Origin: an uncultured Bacteroidota bacterium
GTDB lineage: Bacteria > Bacteroidota > Bacteroidia > UKL13-3
Reading direction: 5' to 3'
Assembly: GCA_903910445.1 (NCBI GenBank)
Contig: CAIVZR010000004.1
Span: forward strand, 1 to 64,000
DNA length: 64,000 nucleotides
Shown: positions 17,491 through 25,754 of the stretch, piece after piece
Position numbering within the stretch: position 1 is the first letter of the stretch
Layout: each line of letters opens with the position of its first letter
Notes under the pieces: generated by a model
The model's database searches: none
What the model was told of the DNA's origin: nothing
Seen by the model: the letters and a program-made list of their open reading frames with translations, nothing else
Translations under genes and position numbers: made by a program

Positions 17491-17774
17491 TGCAATTCAC
17501 TTTAATTCCAGAAGAGAAATTCGAAGCACTTGTTTCTGACATTCAAGAAATCAAGGCAAAATTAGAATTGAAGCCAGAAGAAAATCTAGCTTCATCATTT
17601 ATTGAATCCAAGAAGGTCCCGAAAATTTTAGGGATTAGTCAAAAGACTTGGCAAACCTACAGGGATAAAGGTACTATCCCATTTATTCAATTTGGTTCAA
17701 AAATCTGGGTAAAACAAACAGATATTGAAGCCTTCCTGAATAGCCACTACATTAATAGAAATTCTAAATCCTAA
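17490..17774 (+). CDS. Excisionase-like helix-turn-helix protein
   Basis: A 94-residue protein. The first 40 residues form a coiled or helical region (KFEALVSDIQEIKAKLEL). The rest is a winged helix-turn-helix of the MerR/HTH_17 type: KVPKILGISQKTWQTYRDKGTIPFIQ, then a strand and GSKIWVKQTDIEAFLN. In Bacteroidota integrative elements such proteins act as recombination directionality factors (Xis) or transcription regulators. It starts the plus-strand operon; the next gene begins 5 bases after its stop. The TGTAAC repeats upstream may be its sites. Confidence 0.8.
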   Translation: MQFTLIPEEKFEALVSDIQEIKAKLELKPEENLASSFIESKKVPKILGISQKTWQTYRDKGTIPFIQFGSKIWVKQTDIEAFLNSHYINRNSKS

Positions 17775-17779
17775 AAGTC

Positions 17780-18262
17780 ATGAATCTAGAATTTATTAAA
17801 TCAAAACATAGTGTATTGGAATATACATTGAAGGAAGGGACAAAGGGAAGTTACTACTTGAATGAAAATTCGAAAATCGGAATTCTTCCACAAAGAATTT
17901 CATTGAGGTCATACGCAGGTGCAAAAGGTAGCAGATTCGCAAAGATTGAAATTAATGGCACTTACAAAAAGACTGAAGCTGGCATTTACAAGGACCTTAA
18001 TAAAGGGGTTATTCATTCTAAAATAATTGAAATTGATTCATACCCAATATTTTTAGGATGGGGGGAAATAGATGAAAGATTCAAAGTTTATGATTTGTTG
18101 GTTCTGTATAGTCCAGACAATTGTAAAACTATTCAAGTCAACTTATTCAATGGAATTGCAAAACCTGAATATCTAAATGCAGTTTGCAAGTATTTGCGAA
18201 GTAGTTTAATTGGGGGAAGAAATGAATCTAATCATGAGAAAGGGGATGGCAATGAATTTTGA
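17780..18262 (+). CDS. Unknown protein of the integrated element
   Basis: A 160-residue soluble protein with no signal peptide and no recognised family. Features: a Tyr-rich N-terminal part, YAGAKGSRFAKIEINGTYKK (about 45-64), and a central DSYPIFLGWGEIDERFKVYDLLVLY. The C-terminal residues GRNESNHEKGDGNEF are encoded where the next gene begins in another frame. It lies in the same position as small replication-linked proteins in other mobile elements, so a role with the next protein is likely but not shown. Confidence 0.6.
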   Translation: MNLEFIKSKHSVLEYTLKEGTKGSYYLNENSKIGILPQRISLRSYAGAKGSRFAKIEINGTYKKTEAGIYKDLNKGVIHSKIIEIDSYPIFLGWGEIDERFKVYDLLVLYSPDNCKTIQVNLFNGIAKPEYLNAVCKYLRSSLIGGRNESNHEKGDGNEF

Positions 18263-19205
18263 TTTTACAAGACTGATAAAAAATATAAAGAATGACAATG
18301 TTTGTCTTCATTCATTAACTCATAAAGCAAATTATTCAAATGGGGGTGAGAAGTTTATTCTAGAAGGATTGAAACCAATCACAATATTTTATGACCCTGT
18401 TGGAACTTCTTTGAAGATAGAAGCCAATCTTCCATACTTCTGGCAAGGTCATAACTTCCACTTTGAAAGGTCGCAAATGATTGAAGCAGTTAAATTTATG
18501 AATGACCAAATGAATCTAAATTTATTTAATGCAGAAGTGAATGAATTTGAATTTGGAAGCATTTTAGATATTGAATTTCCAGCTAATGTTTTTCTTCAGA
18601 ATCATATCAATTATAATGGTAAGCAGATGCAACCTTTTTTTCATAAAAGGTCTGGGAAGCTAACAGGAAAAACCTTTGAAGATTCAATTTTGATTCATAA
18701 ACTCTATGATGCTGGGCAGAATATTAAGAACAAGCTTTCTAAAGCCACTAGAGTTGATTTAAGCAATCAATATGGCTATGATAAAGAGAAGTATTACATC
18801 AAAATAGAAAACCACTATAAGAAGCCACAAATTCATTTTAAACAAAGAACTATTCTGATGAATGATGTTTTACAAAATGATTTCATGCAATTGTGTAAAG
18901 ATGATTTAATTAATTCATATAAAAGTATTATGAAAACAGGAATTGTGAAACTTCCAGATAGTAAAAGTGACATAAATGCAGGCACTCTCCCATTGATTTT
19001 ATTAAAAGAACTTGAAGCAATTTACCATTTTGATACAGAAGATTTATTAAGGGAAAAGATAAAGTCAATCTCTGAAGACAAATTGAGCAAAGAAGATAAG
19101 AAAGCAAGGCAAAAAATTTTGAAGGCAAATCTTCTTAAAATAAAATCTGAGCCAATAAGCAAATATGACATTTCGCAAAGACTTGAAGACAAGGAATTTT
19201 ATTAA
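18252..19205 (+). CDS. Candidate phage/plasmid replication initiator (gene II/X-like)
   Basis: The open frame starts at 18210, but the ATG at 18252 (11-base overlap with the previous gene) is the more likely start and gives 317 residues. The middle part has the pattern seen in replication initiators of filamentous phages and related plasmids: a strand-rich N-terminus with HSLTHKANYSNGGEKF, a helix EAVKFMNDQMNLNLFNAEV followed by NEFEFGSILDIEF, and ILIHKLYDAGQNIKNK. The C-terminus is highly charged (EDKLSKEDKKARQKI). If correct it would nick or open an origin so the element replicates after excision. No zinc finger or helicase domain is present. The assignment is by resemblance and moderate. 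Confidence 0.5.
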   Translation: MNFDFTRLIKNIKNDNVCLHSLTHKANYSNGGEKFILEGLKPITIFYDPVGTSLKIEANLPYFWQGHNFHFERSQMIEAVKFMNDQMNLNLFNAEVNEFEFGSILDIEFPANVFLQNHINYNGKQMQPFFHKRSGKLTGKTFEDSILIHKLYDAGQNIKNKLSKATRVDLSNQYGYDKEKYYIKIENHYKKPQIHFKQRTILMNDVLQNDFMQLCKDDLINSYKSIMKTGIVKLPDSKSDINAGTLPLILLKELEAIYHFDTEDLLREKIKSISEDKLSKEDKKARQKILKANLLKIKSEPISKYDISQRLEDKEFY

Positions 19206-19228
19206 CCCCTTTTATTAGTATTAAATTA

Positions 19229-19244
19229 GGTAAGATATCTTACC
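19229..19244. promoter_or_regulatory. Perfect 16-bp palindrome before the TerS-like gene
   Basis: GGTAAGATATCTTACC is fully self-complementary and ends 6 bases before the ATG at 19251. It may be an operator for a dimeric regulator or a hairpin that controls translation. Its GTAAG half resembles the core of the arm repeats. Confidence 0.6.
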
Positions 19245-19250
19245 CCATAG

Positions 19251-19703
19251 ATGATGGCAACACCACACACAGAAATTACACCTGAAGAAATTGAAGAACT
19301 TTCCTATAAGTATCTTGAAGATTGCCTAAGCAACAGAAGAGAGCAAGCTACTGCATCTGGGAAGGTAGTTTTAATTAAGGATAGGCATATACCTACAATT
19401 GATTACTTTCTTAGAATCTGGATTCCAAAGCAAGGGAAACCAACTATTTGCAGAACTACCTACTATAATTGGCTTAATGGGGTTGATGAAGTTAAGTTAA
19501 ACACTATAAAAAGGGTAGAGGGGCTATTTAAGGCATTGGCAATTGATGTTGTAGCAAATGATGGCAAAGGTATTTTCTATGCTAAGAATAGGCTTGGAAT
19601 GTCTGATAAGATTGATAAGTTCAATAGTGAACCTACTCACATAATAGTAACTTATGGAAAGGAAAATGAAAACCTCAAAAAACTTTCTTGGATAGACAAT
19701 TGA
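19251..19703 (+). CDS. Terminase small-subunit-like protein (gp3/TerS type)
   Basis: A 150-residue protein with the layout of small-terminase proteins of the P22 gp3 type. It has an N-terminal helical region with EELSYKYLEDCLSNRREQA, the linker KDRHIPTIDYFLRIWIP, an HTH-like CRTTYYNWLNGVDE (about 66-79), a helix KRVEGLFKAL, and the C-terminal GKGIFYAKNRLGMSDKI followed by a beta strand THIIVTYG. TerS chooses the DNA to be packaged by the large terminase. No large terminase is present, so it would have to work with one from a helper phage, as in PICI satellites. A plain HTH regulator is the main alternative. ATG codons at 19251 and 19254 are both possible. Confidence 0.6.
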   Translation: MMATPHTEITPEEIEELSYKYLEDCLSNRREQATASGKVVLIKDRHIPTIDYFLRIWIPKQGKPTICRTTYYNWLNGVDEVKLNTIKRVEGLFKALAIDVVANDGKGIFYAKNRLGMSDKIDKFNSEPTHIIVTYGKENENLKKLSWIDN

Positions 19704-19721
19704 AAAGGGCAAAACACACTA

Positions 19722-19743
19722 TTGTGTAAGTATTGTGTAAGTA
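19722..19743 (+). repeat. 22-bp repeat, probable integrase arm site (right)
   Basis: Identical over 22 bp to 15387-15408, in the same orientation, 57 bases inside the right att core. Confidence 0.75.
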
Positions 19744-19755
19744 GTAGAAATTAAA

Positions 19756-19795
19756 AAACCCTTGAACCTTTATCTAGTAAAGTATTCAAGGGTTT
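19756..19795 (-). terminator. Terminator of tRNA-Glu carried by the element
   Basis: AAACCCTTGAA pairs with TTCAAGGGTTT, and an inner CTTTA/TAAAG stem extends the hairpin. On the minus strand six Us follow. It replaces the terminator at 15211-15244, from which integration separated the tRNA. Confidence 0.8.
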
Positions 19796-19800
19796 AATAT

Positions 19801-19815
19801 GTAGCCCGTAGGGGA
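19801..19815 (+). repeat. Right attachment site (attR core) in the tRNA 3' end
   Basis: Exact copy of 15258-15272. It covers the acceptor 3' strand and part of the T arm, so the tRNA stays intact after integration. Confidence 0.9.
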
Positions 19816-19873
19816 GTCGAACCCCTCTTTCCAGGATGAAAACCTAGCGGCCTAACCGATAGCCGAACGGGCC
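19802..19873 (-). tRNA. tRNA-Glu (anticodon TTC)
   Basis: Read on the minus strand the gene begins GGCCCGTTCGGCTATCGG and folds as a cloverleaf. The acceptor stem GGCCCGT pairs with ACGGGCT (one G-T pair at the end), the anticodon loop TTTTCAT gives anticodon TTC, and the T arm is GAGGGGTTCGACTCCCC. The discriminator base is A and CCA is not encoded. Its 3' end serves as the attachment site of the element. Confidence 0.95.
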
Positions 19874-19925
19874 CTCTTTTTTAAAGGAGTGCAAAGGTAT
19901 AAAAATACATTTAATAAGCAAATAT

Positions 19926-19958
19926 TTTGGAATATTAGTTTTTAAAAATTTAACTTTG
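19926..19958 (+). promoter_or_regulatory. gapA promoter
   Basis: TTTG (19926-19929), a 21-base spacer and TAACTTTG (19951-19958) match the Bacteroidota consensus. The leader to the ATG is about 55 bases. Confidence 0.7.
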
Positions 19959-20013
19959 CCCCGAATTTAAGGCTTTGCCTTATATTATATATACATAAAC
20001 ATTTCAATTTTAA

Positions 20014-21009
<996 letters not shown>

Positions 21010-21030
21010 TTCCTTTTCAAACCCTATAAA

Positions 21031-21060
21031 AAAAAGCCATTTAGTTTTAAATGGCTTTTT
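21031..21060 (+). terminator. gapA terminator
   Basis: AAAAAGCCATTTA pairs with TAAATGGCTTTTT around a 4-base loop and is followed by more Ts. Confidence 0.9.
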
Positions 21061-21108
21061 TTATTTTCATTTGTATCAAATTAATCAATCATAAATACTA
21101 CATAACCG

Positions 21109-21414
21109 ATGCGTTACGATAAGCATATATTCATTTGTACCAACCAAAAACCCGATGTCAAAAAATGTTGCGGAGAAGTTGCCGGTATGGAACTTGTCAA
21201 AGAATTTAAACGACAACTTACCGAACATGGACTTAAAGGCACGGTGAGAGCGCAACGCTCAGGCTGTATCGATGCTTGTGAATTTGGTCCTTCACTAGTT
21301 ATCTATCCCGAAGGTACGTACTACGGCCATGTCACCATCGCCGATGTATGCCGAATTATTAACGAGCACGTCGTTGCTGGAAAAGTATTGGAAGATCTGG
21401 AATTGAAGTTTTAG
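21109..21414 (+). CDS. Thioredoxin-like [2Fe-2S] ferredoxin
   Basis: A 101-residue protein of the (2Fe-2S) ferredoxin, NuoE/shethna-type fold. Cys10 in FICTNQK, a Cys in KKCCGE (19-20), and the pair in SGCIDACEFGP (about 53 and 57) form the expected cluster ligands. VIYPEGTYYGHV is the typical C-terminal strand region. It probably carries electrons or Fe-S in the cytoplasm; the partner is unknown. The gene stands between gapA and floA. Confidence 0.88.
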   Translation: MRYDKHIFICTNQKPDVKKCCGEVAGMELVKEFKRQLTEHGLKGTVRAQRSGCIDACEFGPSLVIYPEGTYYGHVTIADVCRIINEHVVAGKVLEDLELKF

Positions 21415-21527
21415 TGGGGGTGACAAAAGACGGGACGACAGAAGACGGGAAGATGATGGAAAGAAATTTCTGAACTTCCTAATTTTCACTATTTTTACAA
21501 CGTATAAATCAAAACAAAATTTTTATC

Positions 21528-22490
21528 ATGGAACCGTTTTACATTTTCGTTATTGCATTAGGAATACTATTTATTAGTCTGTTCCTCTACTATATCCCTG
21601 TTGGGTTATGGATTACCGCCCTGGTTTCAGGAGTACGAGTAAGTATTGGACAACTCTTTGCAATGCGACTTCGTAAGGTTCCACCCACATTAATTGTCAA
21701 TGCTTTAATTACCTCAACTAAGGCTGGTTTAAATATTACTCGTAGCGATTTAGAAACGCATTTCATGGCTGGAGGAAATGTAAATAATGTAATTCGTGCG
21801 CTCATCAGTGCCGATAAAGCTAGTATCCCATTGGATTTCAAGTTGGCTACCGCGATTGACTTAGCGGGTCGTGACGTGAGTGATGCCGTGCAATTATCGG
21901 TGAACCCTCGTGTAATTGATACCCCACCGGTTGCTGCGGTTGCTAAAAATGGTATACAGTTGGTAGCCAAAGCGCGAGTTACTGTACGCGCCAATATCAA
22001 TCAGTTGATTGGTGGTGCAGGTGAAGAAACCATCTTAGCACGAGTAGGTGAAGGAATTGTAACTACCATTGGTTCGGCTCATGATCATAAAGAAGTATTA
22101 GAGAATCCAGATAAAATTTCTAAAACAGTATTAGCCAAAGGCCTTGATCAAGGTACAGCCTTTGAAATCTTAAGTATTGATATCGCTGATATCGATATTG
22201 GTGAAAACATTGGTGCAAAATTGCAAGCTGATCAGGCAGAAGCAGATTTAAAAGTAGCTAATGCAAGAGCAGAAGAGCGTCGTGCAGCGGCAGTTGCCTC
22301 TGAGCAAGAGATGAAAGCATTAGCACAGGAAGCTCGTGCAAAAGTAATTGAAGCAGAAGCTCAGATACCAATGGCGATTGCCGATGCATTCAGAAGTGGT
22401 AACCTTGGTATCATGGATTATTATAAAATGCAAAATATTAAAGCGGATACTACGATGAGAGAGAATATTGTGAATCCGCCTAAGAAGTAA
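21528..22490 (+). CDS. floA: Flotillin-like protein FloA
   Basis: A 320-residue membrane scaffold protein. The N-terminal hydrophobic hairpin (about 4-36) anchors it in the cytoplasmic membrane. The SPFH region follows, with RLRKVPP (about 46), [20 protein letters not shown] and [19 protein letters not shown]. The C-terminal coiled coil is Ala/Glu-rich ([22 protein letters not shown] in two parts). FloA organises functional membrane microdomains. The length is slightly under the usual 330. The following gene on the same strand is unrelated. Confidence 0.93.
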   Translation: MEPFYIFVIALGILFISLFLYYIPVGLWITALVSGVRVSIGQLFAMRLRKVPPTLIVNALITSTKAGLNITRSDLETHFMAGGNVNNVIRALISADKASIPLDFKLATAIDLAGRDVSDAVQLSVNPRVIDTPPVAAVAKNGIQLVAKARVTVRANINQLIGGAGEETILARVGEGIVTTIGSAHDHKEVLENPDKISKTVLAKGLDQGTAFEILSIDIADIDIGENIGAKLQADQAEADLKVANARAEERRAAAVASEQEMKALAQEARAKVIEAEAQIPMAIADAFRSGNLGIMDYYKMQNIKADTTMRENIVNPPKK

Positions 22491-22591
22491 GTCGCGAAGC
22501 ACATGTATTTGGTACTAAGTATTTAGTATGAAGTATAGAAACACACTTTGATTGAAAGGTGTTGGAAGAAATAAAAAATAAAAACGAATTG

Positions 22592-22945
22592 ATGAATAAT
22601 TACAAAATGTTAGAAATCTGGAAAGTATCAATTGAACTTGTTCGAGATATTTATCAATTGACAAAGAAGTTTCCTAAGGAAGAAATTTACATTCTAACTT
22701 CACAAATTAGGAGGTGTAGTATTTCTATTCCTTCAAATATTGCTGAGGGAGCAGGAAGAAGAGGGAATAAGGAATTTATAAATTTTCTTAGCATTTCGGC
22801 TGGCTCTTGTTGTGAATTAGAGACTCAGTTGATAATAGCAGAACAATTAGGATATGTCAAAGTTGAAGAAACTAGTGCCTTATTCGAAAAGCTTTCATAT
22901 ATCATGCGGATGAATGTAAAATTAATTAGAAGTCTTAATAGCTAG
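22592..22945 (+). CDS. Four-helix bundle protein (23S rRNA intervening-sequence type)
   Basis: The protein is about 117 residues from the ATG at 22592; an upstream GTG at 22559 would add 11. It has the family signature LEIWKVSIELVRDIYQLTKKFP, then LTSQIRRCSISIPSNIAEGAGR and FLSISAGSCCELETQL. These proteins occur inside rRNA intervening sequences and as scattered genes between housekeeping genes in Bacteroidota; their function is unknown. The flanks hold short imperfect repeats (an 11-bp inverted pair at 22518 and 23130, AGTATTTAGTA), which may mark an insertion. Confidence 0.88.
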   Translation: MNNYKMLEIWKVSIELVRDIYQLTKKFPKEEIYILTSQIRRCSISIPSNIAEGAGRRGNKEFINFLSISAGSCCELETQLIIAEQLGYVKVEETSALFEKLSYIMRMNVKLIRSLNS

Positions 22946-22969
22946 AAAGCGAAATGTTATTGAGTTTTC

Positions 22970-22993
22970 AGGAAACATTGGGATAAGTTTCCT
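22970..22993 (+). terminator. Weak hairpin after the four-helix bundle gene
   Basis: AGGAAAC pairs with GTTTCCT around a 10-base loop and is followed by TTTT. It may end transcription. Confidence 0.4.
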
Positions 22994-23188
22994 TTTAGTA
23001 CTTAAGTTGTTTTTAGATTTATGAATTATAATTTACATACTTACTTGTCAATAAAATAATAGAATATGCATTTCATTTAGAAAATGAACTTTAATAGATA
23101 AAAATCCGAATATTCGCAACTTTGTCTTTTACTAAATACTAAAGACTTTATACCATATACTTTTATTAAAGCCCGCCCCCAAACAACC

Positions 23189-23842
23189 ATGCTAACTAAA
23201 GAACAAATAGCGCAACGTATTGCTAAAGAGCTACAAAACGGTTACTATGTTAACTTAGGCATTGGAATCCCAACCTTAGTTGCCAATTATATTCCAGAAG
23301 GTGTTGAAGTGGTGCTTCAATCGGAGAATGGACTTTTGGGAATGGGCCCATTTCCTACTGAAGAAAATATAGATGCCGACTTGATCAATGCAGGTAAACA
23401 AACCATCACGACGCTTCCAGGTTCTTCATTTTTTGATAGTGCCATGAGTTTTGGGATGATACGAGCTGGAAAGGTCGACCTTACTGTATTAGGCGCTATG
23501 GAAGTATCTGATAATGGCGATATCGCTAATTGGAAAATACCCGGAAAGATGGTTAAAGGTATGGGAGGTGCTATGGACTTAGTTGCTTCGGCAAAGAATA
23601 TTATTGTGGCAATGCAACAAGTTAATAAAGCAGGAGAAAGTAAAATGCTTTCCCAATGCGCTTTACCTATAACCGGATTGAAATGTGTCAAGAAAGTTGT
23701 CACCGAATTTGGGATGTATGAAATTACTCCTGAAGGTTTTCGTCTTATAGAACTCGCTCCAGGCGTGACAGTGGAGGACGTGAAGAAAAATGTCGCCGGC
23801 CGTTTAGTAATTGCGGATGACGTTAAAGAAATGGCGTTTTAG
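23189..23842 (+). CDS. scoB: 3-oxoacid CoA-transferase subunit B
   Basis: A 217-residue beta subunit of succinyl-CoA:3-ketoacid CoA-transferase, which moves CoA from succinyl-CoA to acetoacetate or similar acids. The active-site Glu is in SENGLLGMGPFP (about 50), after the glycine-rich NLGIGIPTLVANYIP. DNGDIANWKIPGKMVKGMGGAMDLV is also typical. The A subunit is normally directly upstream. Here the upstream gene is a four-helix bundle protein, so the A subunit must be elsewhere. Confidence 0.92.
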   Translation: MLTKEQIAQRIAKELQNGYYVNLGIGIPTLVANYIPEGVEVVLQSENGLLGMGPFPTEENIDADLINAGKQTITTLPGSSFFDSAMSFGMIRAGKVDLTVLGAMEVSDNGDIANWKIPGKMVKGMGGAMDLVASAKNIIVAMQQVNKAGESKMLSQCALPITGLKCVKKVVTEFGMYEITPEGFRLIELAPGVTVEDVKKNVAGRLVIADDVKEMAF

Positions 23843-23859
23843 GAATGATTCGAAACACA

Positions 23860-23885
23860 GGTCTAAGGACTTAAGACTTAAGACC
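23860..23885. other. Small hairpin between scoB and panD
   Basis: GGTCTAAG and CTTAAGACC form a near-perfect stem built from repeated TTAAGAC units. No long T-run follows, so it may be a repeat rather than a terminator. Confidence 0.4.
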
Positions 23886-23918
23886 AACTACATACCTGTC
23901 TAATTCCCGCGAACTCCT

Positions 23919-23926
23919 TATCTTTG
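23919..23926 (+). promoter_or_regulatory. -7 element directly before panD
   Basis: TATCTTTG matches TAnnTTTG and ends 8 bases before the panD ATG, so the mRNA should start at or next to the start codon. Confidence 0.55.
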
Positions 23927-23934
23927 CCGCTTCT

Positions 23935-24288
23935 ATGCTAATTCATCTTCTTAAATCAAAAATACACAGAGCACGTGTAACTCAAGCCGACCTCAACTAT
24001 ACGGGTAGTATCACTATCGACGAGGACTTAATGGATGCTGCTAACTTGGTTGCCAATGAGCGCGTTCAAGTAGTTAATAATAATAATGGAGAGCGCCTCG
24101 AAACCTATGTTATCAAAGGAATGCGTGGTAGTGGCGTCATCTGCTTAAATGGTGCCGCAGCGCGTAAAGTGCAAGTGGGCGATATTCTCATCATCATGTC
24201 GTACGCGTATATGACCGCCGAAGAAGCCAAGACCCATGTGCCACTTTCTGTGCATTTGGAGGAAGATAGTAATACCCTAAACCATTAA
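23935..24288 (+). CDS. panD: Aspartate 1-decarboxylase proenzyme
   Basis: A 117-residue pyruvoyl enzyme making beta-alanine for pantothenate and CoA. The self-processing site is Gly24-Ser25 in [22 protein letters not shown] and [17 protein letters not shown] form the rest of the active barrel. It begins next to a -7 element and is followed 4 bases after its stop by a membrane protein gene. Confidence 0.96.
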   Translation: MLIHLLKSKIHRARVTQADLNYTGSITIDEDLMDAANLVANERVQVVNNNNGERLETYVIKGMRGSGVICLNGAAARKVQVGDILIIMSYAYMTAEEAKTHVPLSVHLEEDSNTLNH

Positions 24289-24292
24289 TAAA

Positions 24293-25288
24293 ATGTCGGT
24301 AAAGAAAGGACTCACGTATCTGCTCTTTTTTGGAATCAGTGCGTTCCTTCTTTATCTTACCTTTAAAAACACAGAGTTTTCTAAGATAGAAGAAAGTGTC
24401 GCCTCCTTGCATTGGGGTTATGTTTTCTTGTGTTTTATTACTACCCTCTTTGCCCATTTTTTACGTGCCTGGCGCTGGAAATTACTCCTTGAACCTATGG
24501 GCTATAAGGCCAGATTGAGTACGAGCTTCTACGCTGTGATGATAGGATATCTTACCAATTATGCCATTCCACGCGGTGGAGAACTGGCACGGTGTGGTGT
24601 GATGTTCGGCACAGATAAAATTCCGGTTGATAAACTTCTGGGTACCGTAGTCACCGAGCGAATCATCGACTTGCTGATTTTGATGGTGATTTTCATTCTA
24701 ACACTATTTATAGCATTTAGTACCATCAATAATTTCGTGCACTTCGATCAGCTTTGGTCACAACATCACCAGTTAATTTACGGACTGATTGGGGCCGCGA
24801 TCATTGCTTTAATACTCTTGGCAATCTTCAGAAAATCAGTTATGAAATGGGGGCCAATTCAAAAAGTATTGAATATCCTAAAAGGCTTCAACGAAGGACT
24901 TTTAAGCGTTTTTAAAATTAAGAATCAGCTATTGTTTTGGGCACAATCCATTGGAATTTGGATTGGGTTTTTCTTCATCAATTATACTTTCATGCACGCA
25001 CTTCCAATTACCGAAAACCTCTCGTGGGAAGTTGTACTGGTGGTGCTCGCCATGGGTGCGGTAGGCTTTGCCATTCCTACTCCAGGAGGCGCTGGATCCT
25101 ACCATTATATCATTAAAATAACCTTAATGTTCTATATGCTTTCTGCTGCCGATGCCGAAATATATGCTTTGGTATCACATACTGCACAAGCTGCCTTCAT
25201 CGCTATCTCAGGAAGTATCTGTTTATACCTCGCTTTTATCGAACGCAAAAAAACAAGTTATGAATCATCAACAAACGCAGAAGCATAA
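24293..25288 (+). CDS. Flippase-like integral membrane protein (LPG synthase TM / UPF0104)
   Basis: A 331-residue protein with about eight membrane helices. It has the family pattern HFLRAWRWKLLLEPMG (about 54), YAIPRGGELARCGVM (about 86) and the late glycine-rich FAIPTPGGAGSYHYI (about 260). It belongs to the group of membrane domains related to the lysylphosphatidylglycerol synthase flippase half, but the cytoplasmic transferase half is missing. A role in moving a lipid or glycolipid is likely. Its last 29 bases overlap the rfaE2 gene. Confidence 0.85.
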   Translation: MSVKKGLTYLLFFGISAFLLYLTFKNTEFSKIEESVASLHWGYVFLCFITTLFAHFLRAWRWKLLLEPMGYKARLSTSFYAVMIGYLTNYAIPRGGELARCGVMFGTDKIPVDKLLGTVVTERIIDLLILMVIFILTLFIAFSTINNFVHFDQLWSQHHQLIYGLIGAAIIALILLAIFRKSVMKWGPIQKVLNILKGFNEGLLSVFKIKNQLLFWAQSIGIWIGFFFINYTFMHALPITENLSWEVVLVVLAMGAVGFAIPTPGGAGSYHYIIKITLMFYMLSAADAEIYALVSHTAQAAFIAISGSICLYLAFIERKKTSYESSTNAEA

Positions 25289-25751
25289 GATACATACTTT
25301 AGAAACTTTGCTCCCTTTGGTGCAGTCGTGGAAGCAAGACAATCAAAAAATTGTATTCACCAATGGTTGCTTTGATTTATTGCACCCTGGCCACGTCGAT
25401 TATCTCAACAAGGCAGCCGATTTAGGTGACCATCTTATCGTTGCACTCAATACTGATGCCTCTGTTCAAAAACTAAAAGGGCCACATCGCCCCATACAAT
25501 CGGAAGCCGCTCGATTACAAATTATGGCTGGACTCGAATGCGTGAGTGCTGTATTTTTATTCTCGGAAGATACTCCATTAGAGGTGCTAACAGAAATACT
25601 TCCACATACATTAGTAAAAGGTGGTGACTATACCATTGAAACTATTGTTGGTGCCAGACTTATTATGCAACATGGAGGGAATGTAGAAGTGATTCCTTTT
25701 CTAGAAGGATATAGCACAAGCAGTATTGAAAAGAAAATTAAATTATCATAA
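25260..25751 (+). CDS. rfaE2: D-glycero-beta-D-manno-heptose 1-phosphate adenylyltransferase
   Basis: The frame is open from 25152, but similarity begins after the ATG at 25260, giving about 163 residues. Nucleotidyltransferase motif: FTNGCFDLLHPGHVDYL, with HxGH at HPGH; then LNTDASVQKLKGPHRPIQ and LVKGGDYTIETIVGA. It makes ADP-heptose, the heptose donor for LPS core. The usual HldE kinase half is not fused. It overlaps the flippase-like gene by 29 bases and converges with the TPR gene, 3 bases apart. Confidence 0.93.
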   Translation: MNHQQTQKHKIHTLETLLPLVQSWKQDNQKIVFTNGCFDLLHPGHVDYLNKAADLGDHLIVALNTDASVQKLKGPHRPIQSEAARLQIMAGLECVSAVFLFSEDTPLEVLTEILPHTLVKGGDYTIETIVGARLIMQHGGNVEVIPFLEGYSTSSIEKKIKLS

Positions 25752-25754
25752 AAT

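Larger units (their letters stand above)
15258..19815. mobile_element. 4.56-kb integrated element in tRNA-Glu, phage-satellite-like
   Basis: The element is bounded by an exact 15-bp direct repeat, GTAGCCCGTAGGGGA, which is the 3' end of the tRNA-Glu gene. The right copy belongs to the intact tRNA and the left is a remnant, the usual product of tyrosine-recombinase integration into a tRNA. Genes in order: integrase (+), DUF4468 secreted protein (-), then a plus-strand run of Xis-like HTH protein, unknown protein, replication-initiator-like protein and terminase-small-subunit-like protein. The region is visibly AT-richer than its surroundings. No capsid, portal, tail, lysis, conjugation or relaxase genes are present, so it would need a helper to spread. 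Int, Xis, Rep and TerS without structural genes is the core content of PICI-type satellites. Alternatives are a decayed prophage or an integrative plasmid. Confidence 0.85.

Noticed and set aside
15387-19743. Possible CRISPR array from the TTGTGTAAGTA repeats
   Set aside because: Only two paired units at each end plus one inverted part, with no spacer series and no cas genes.
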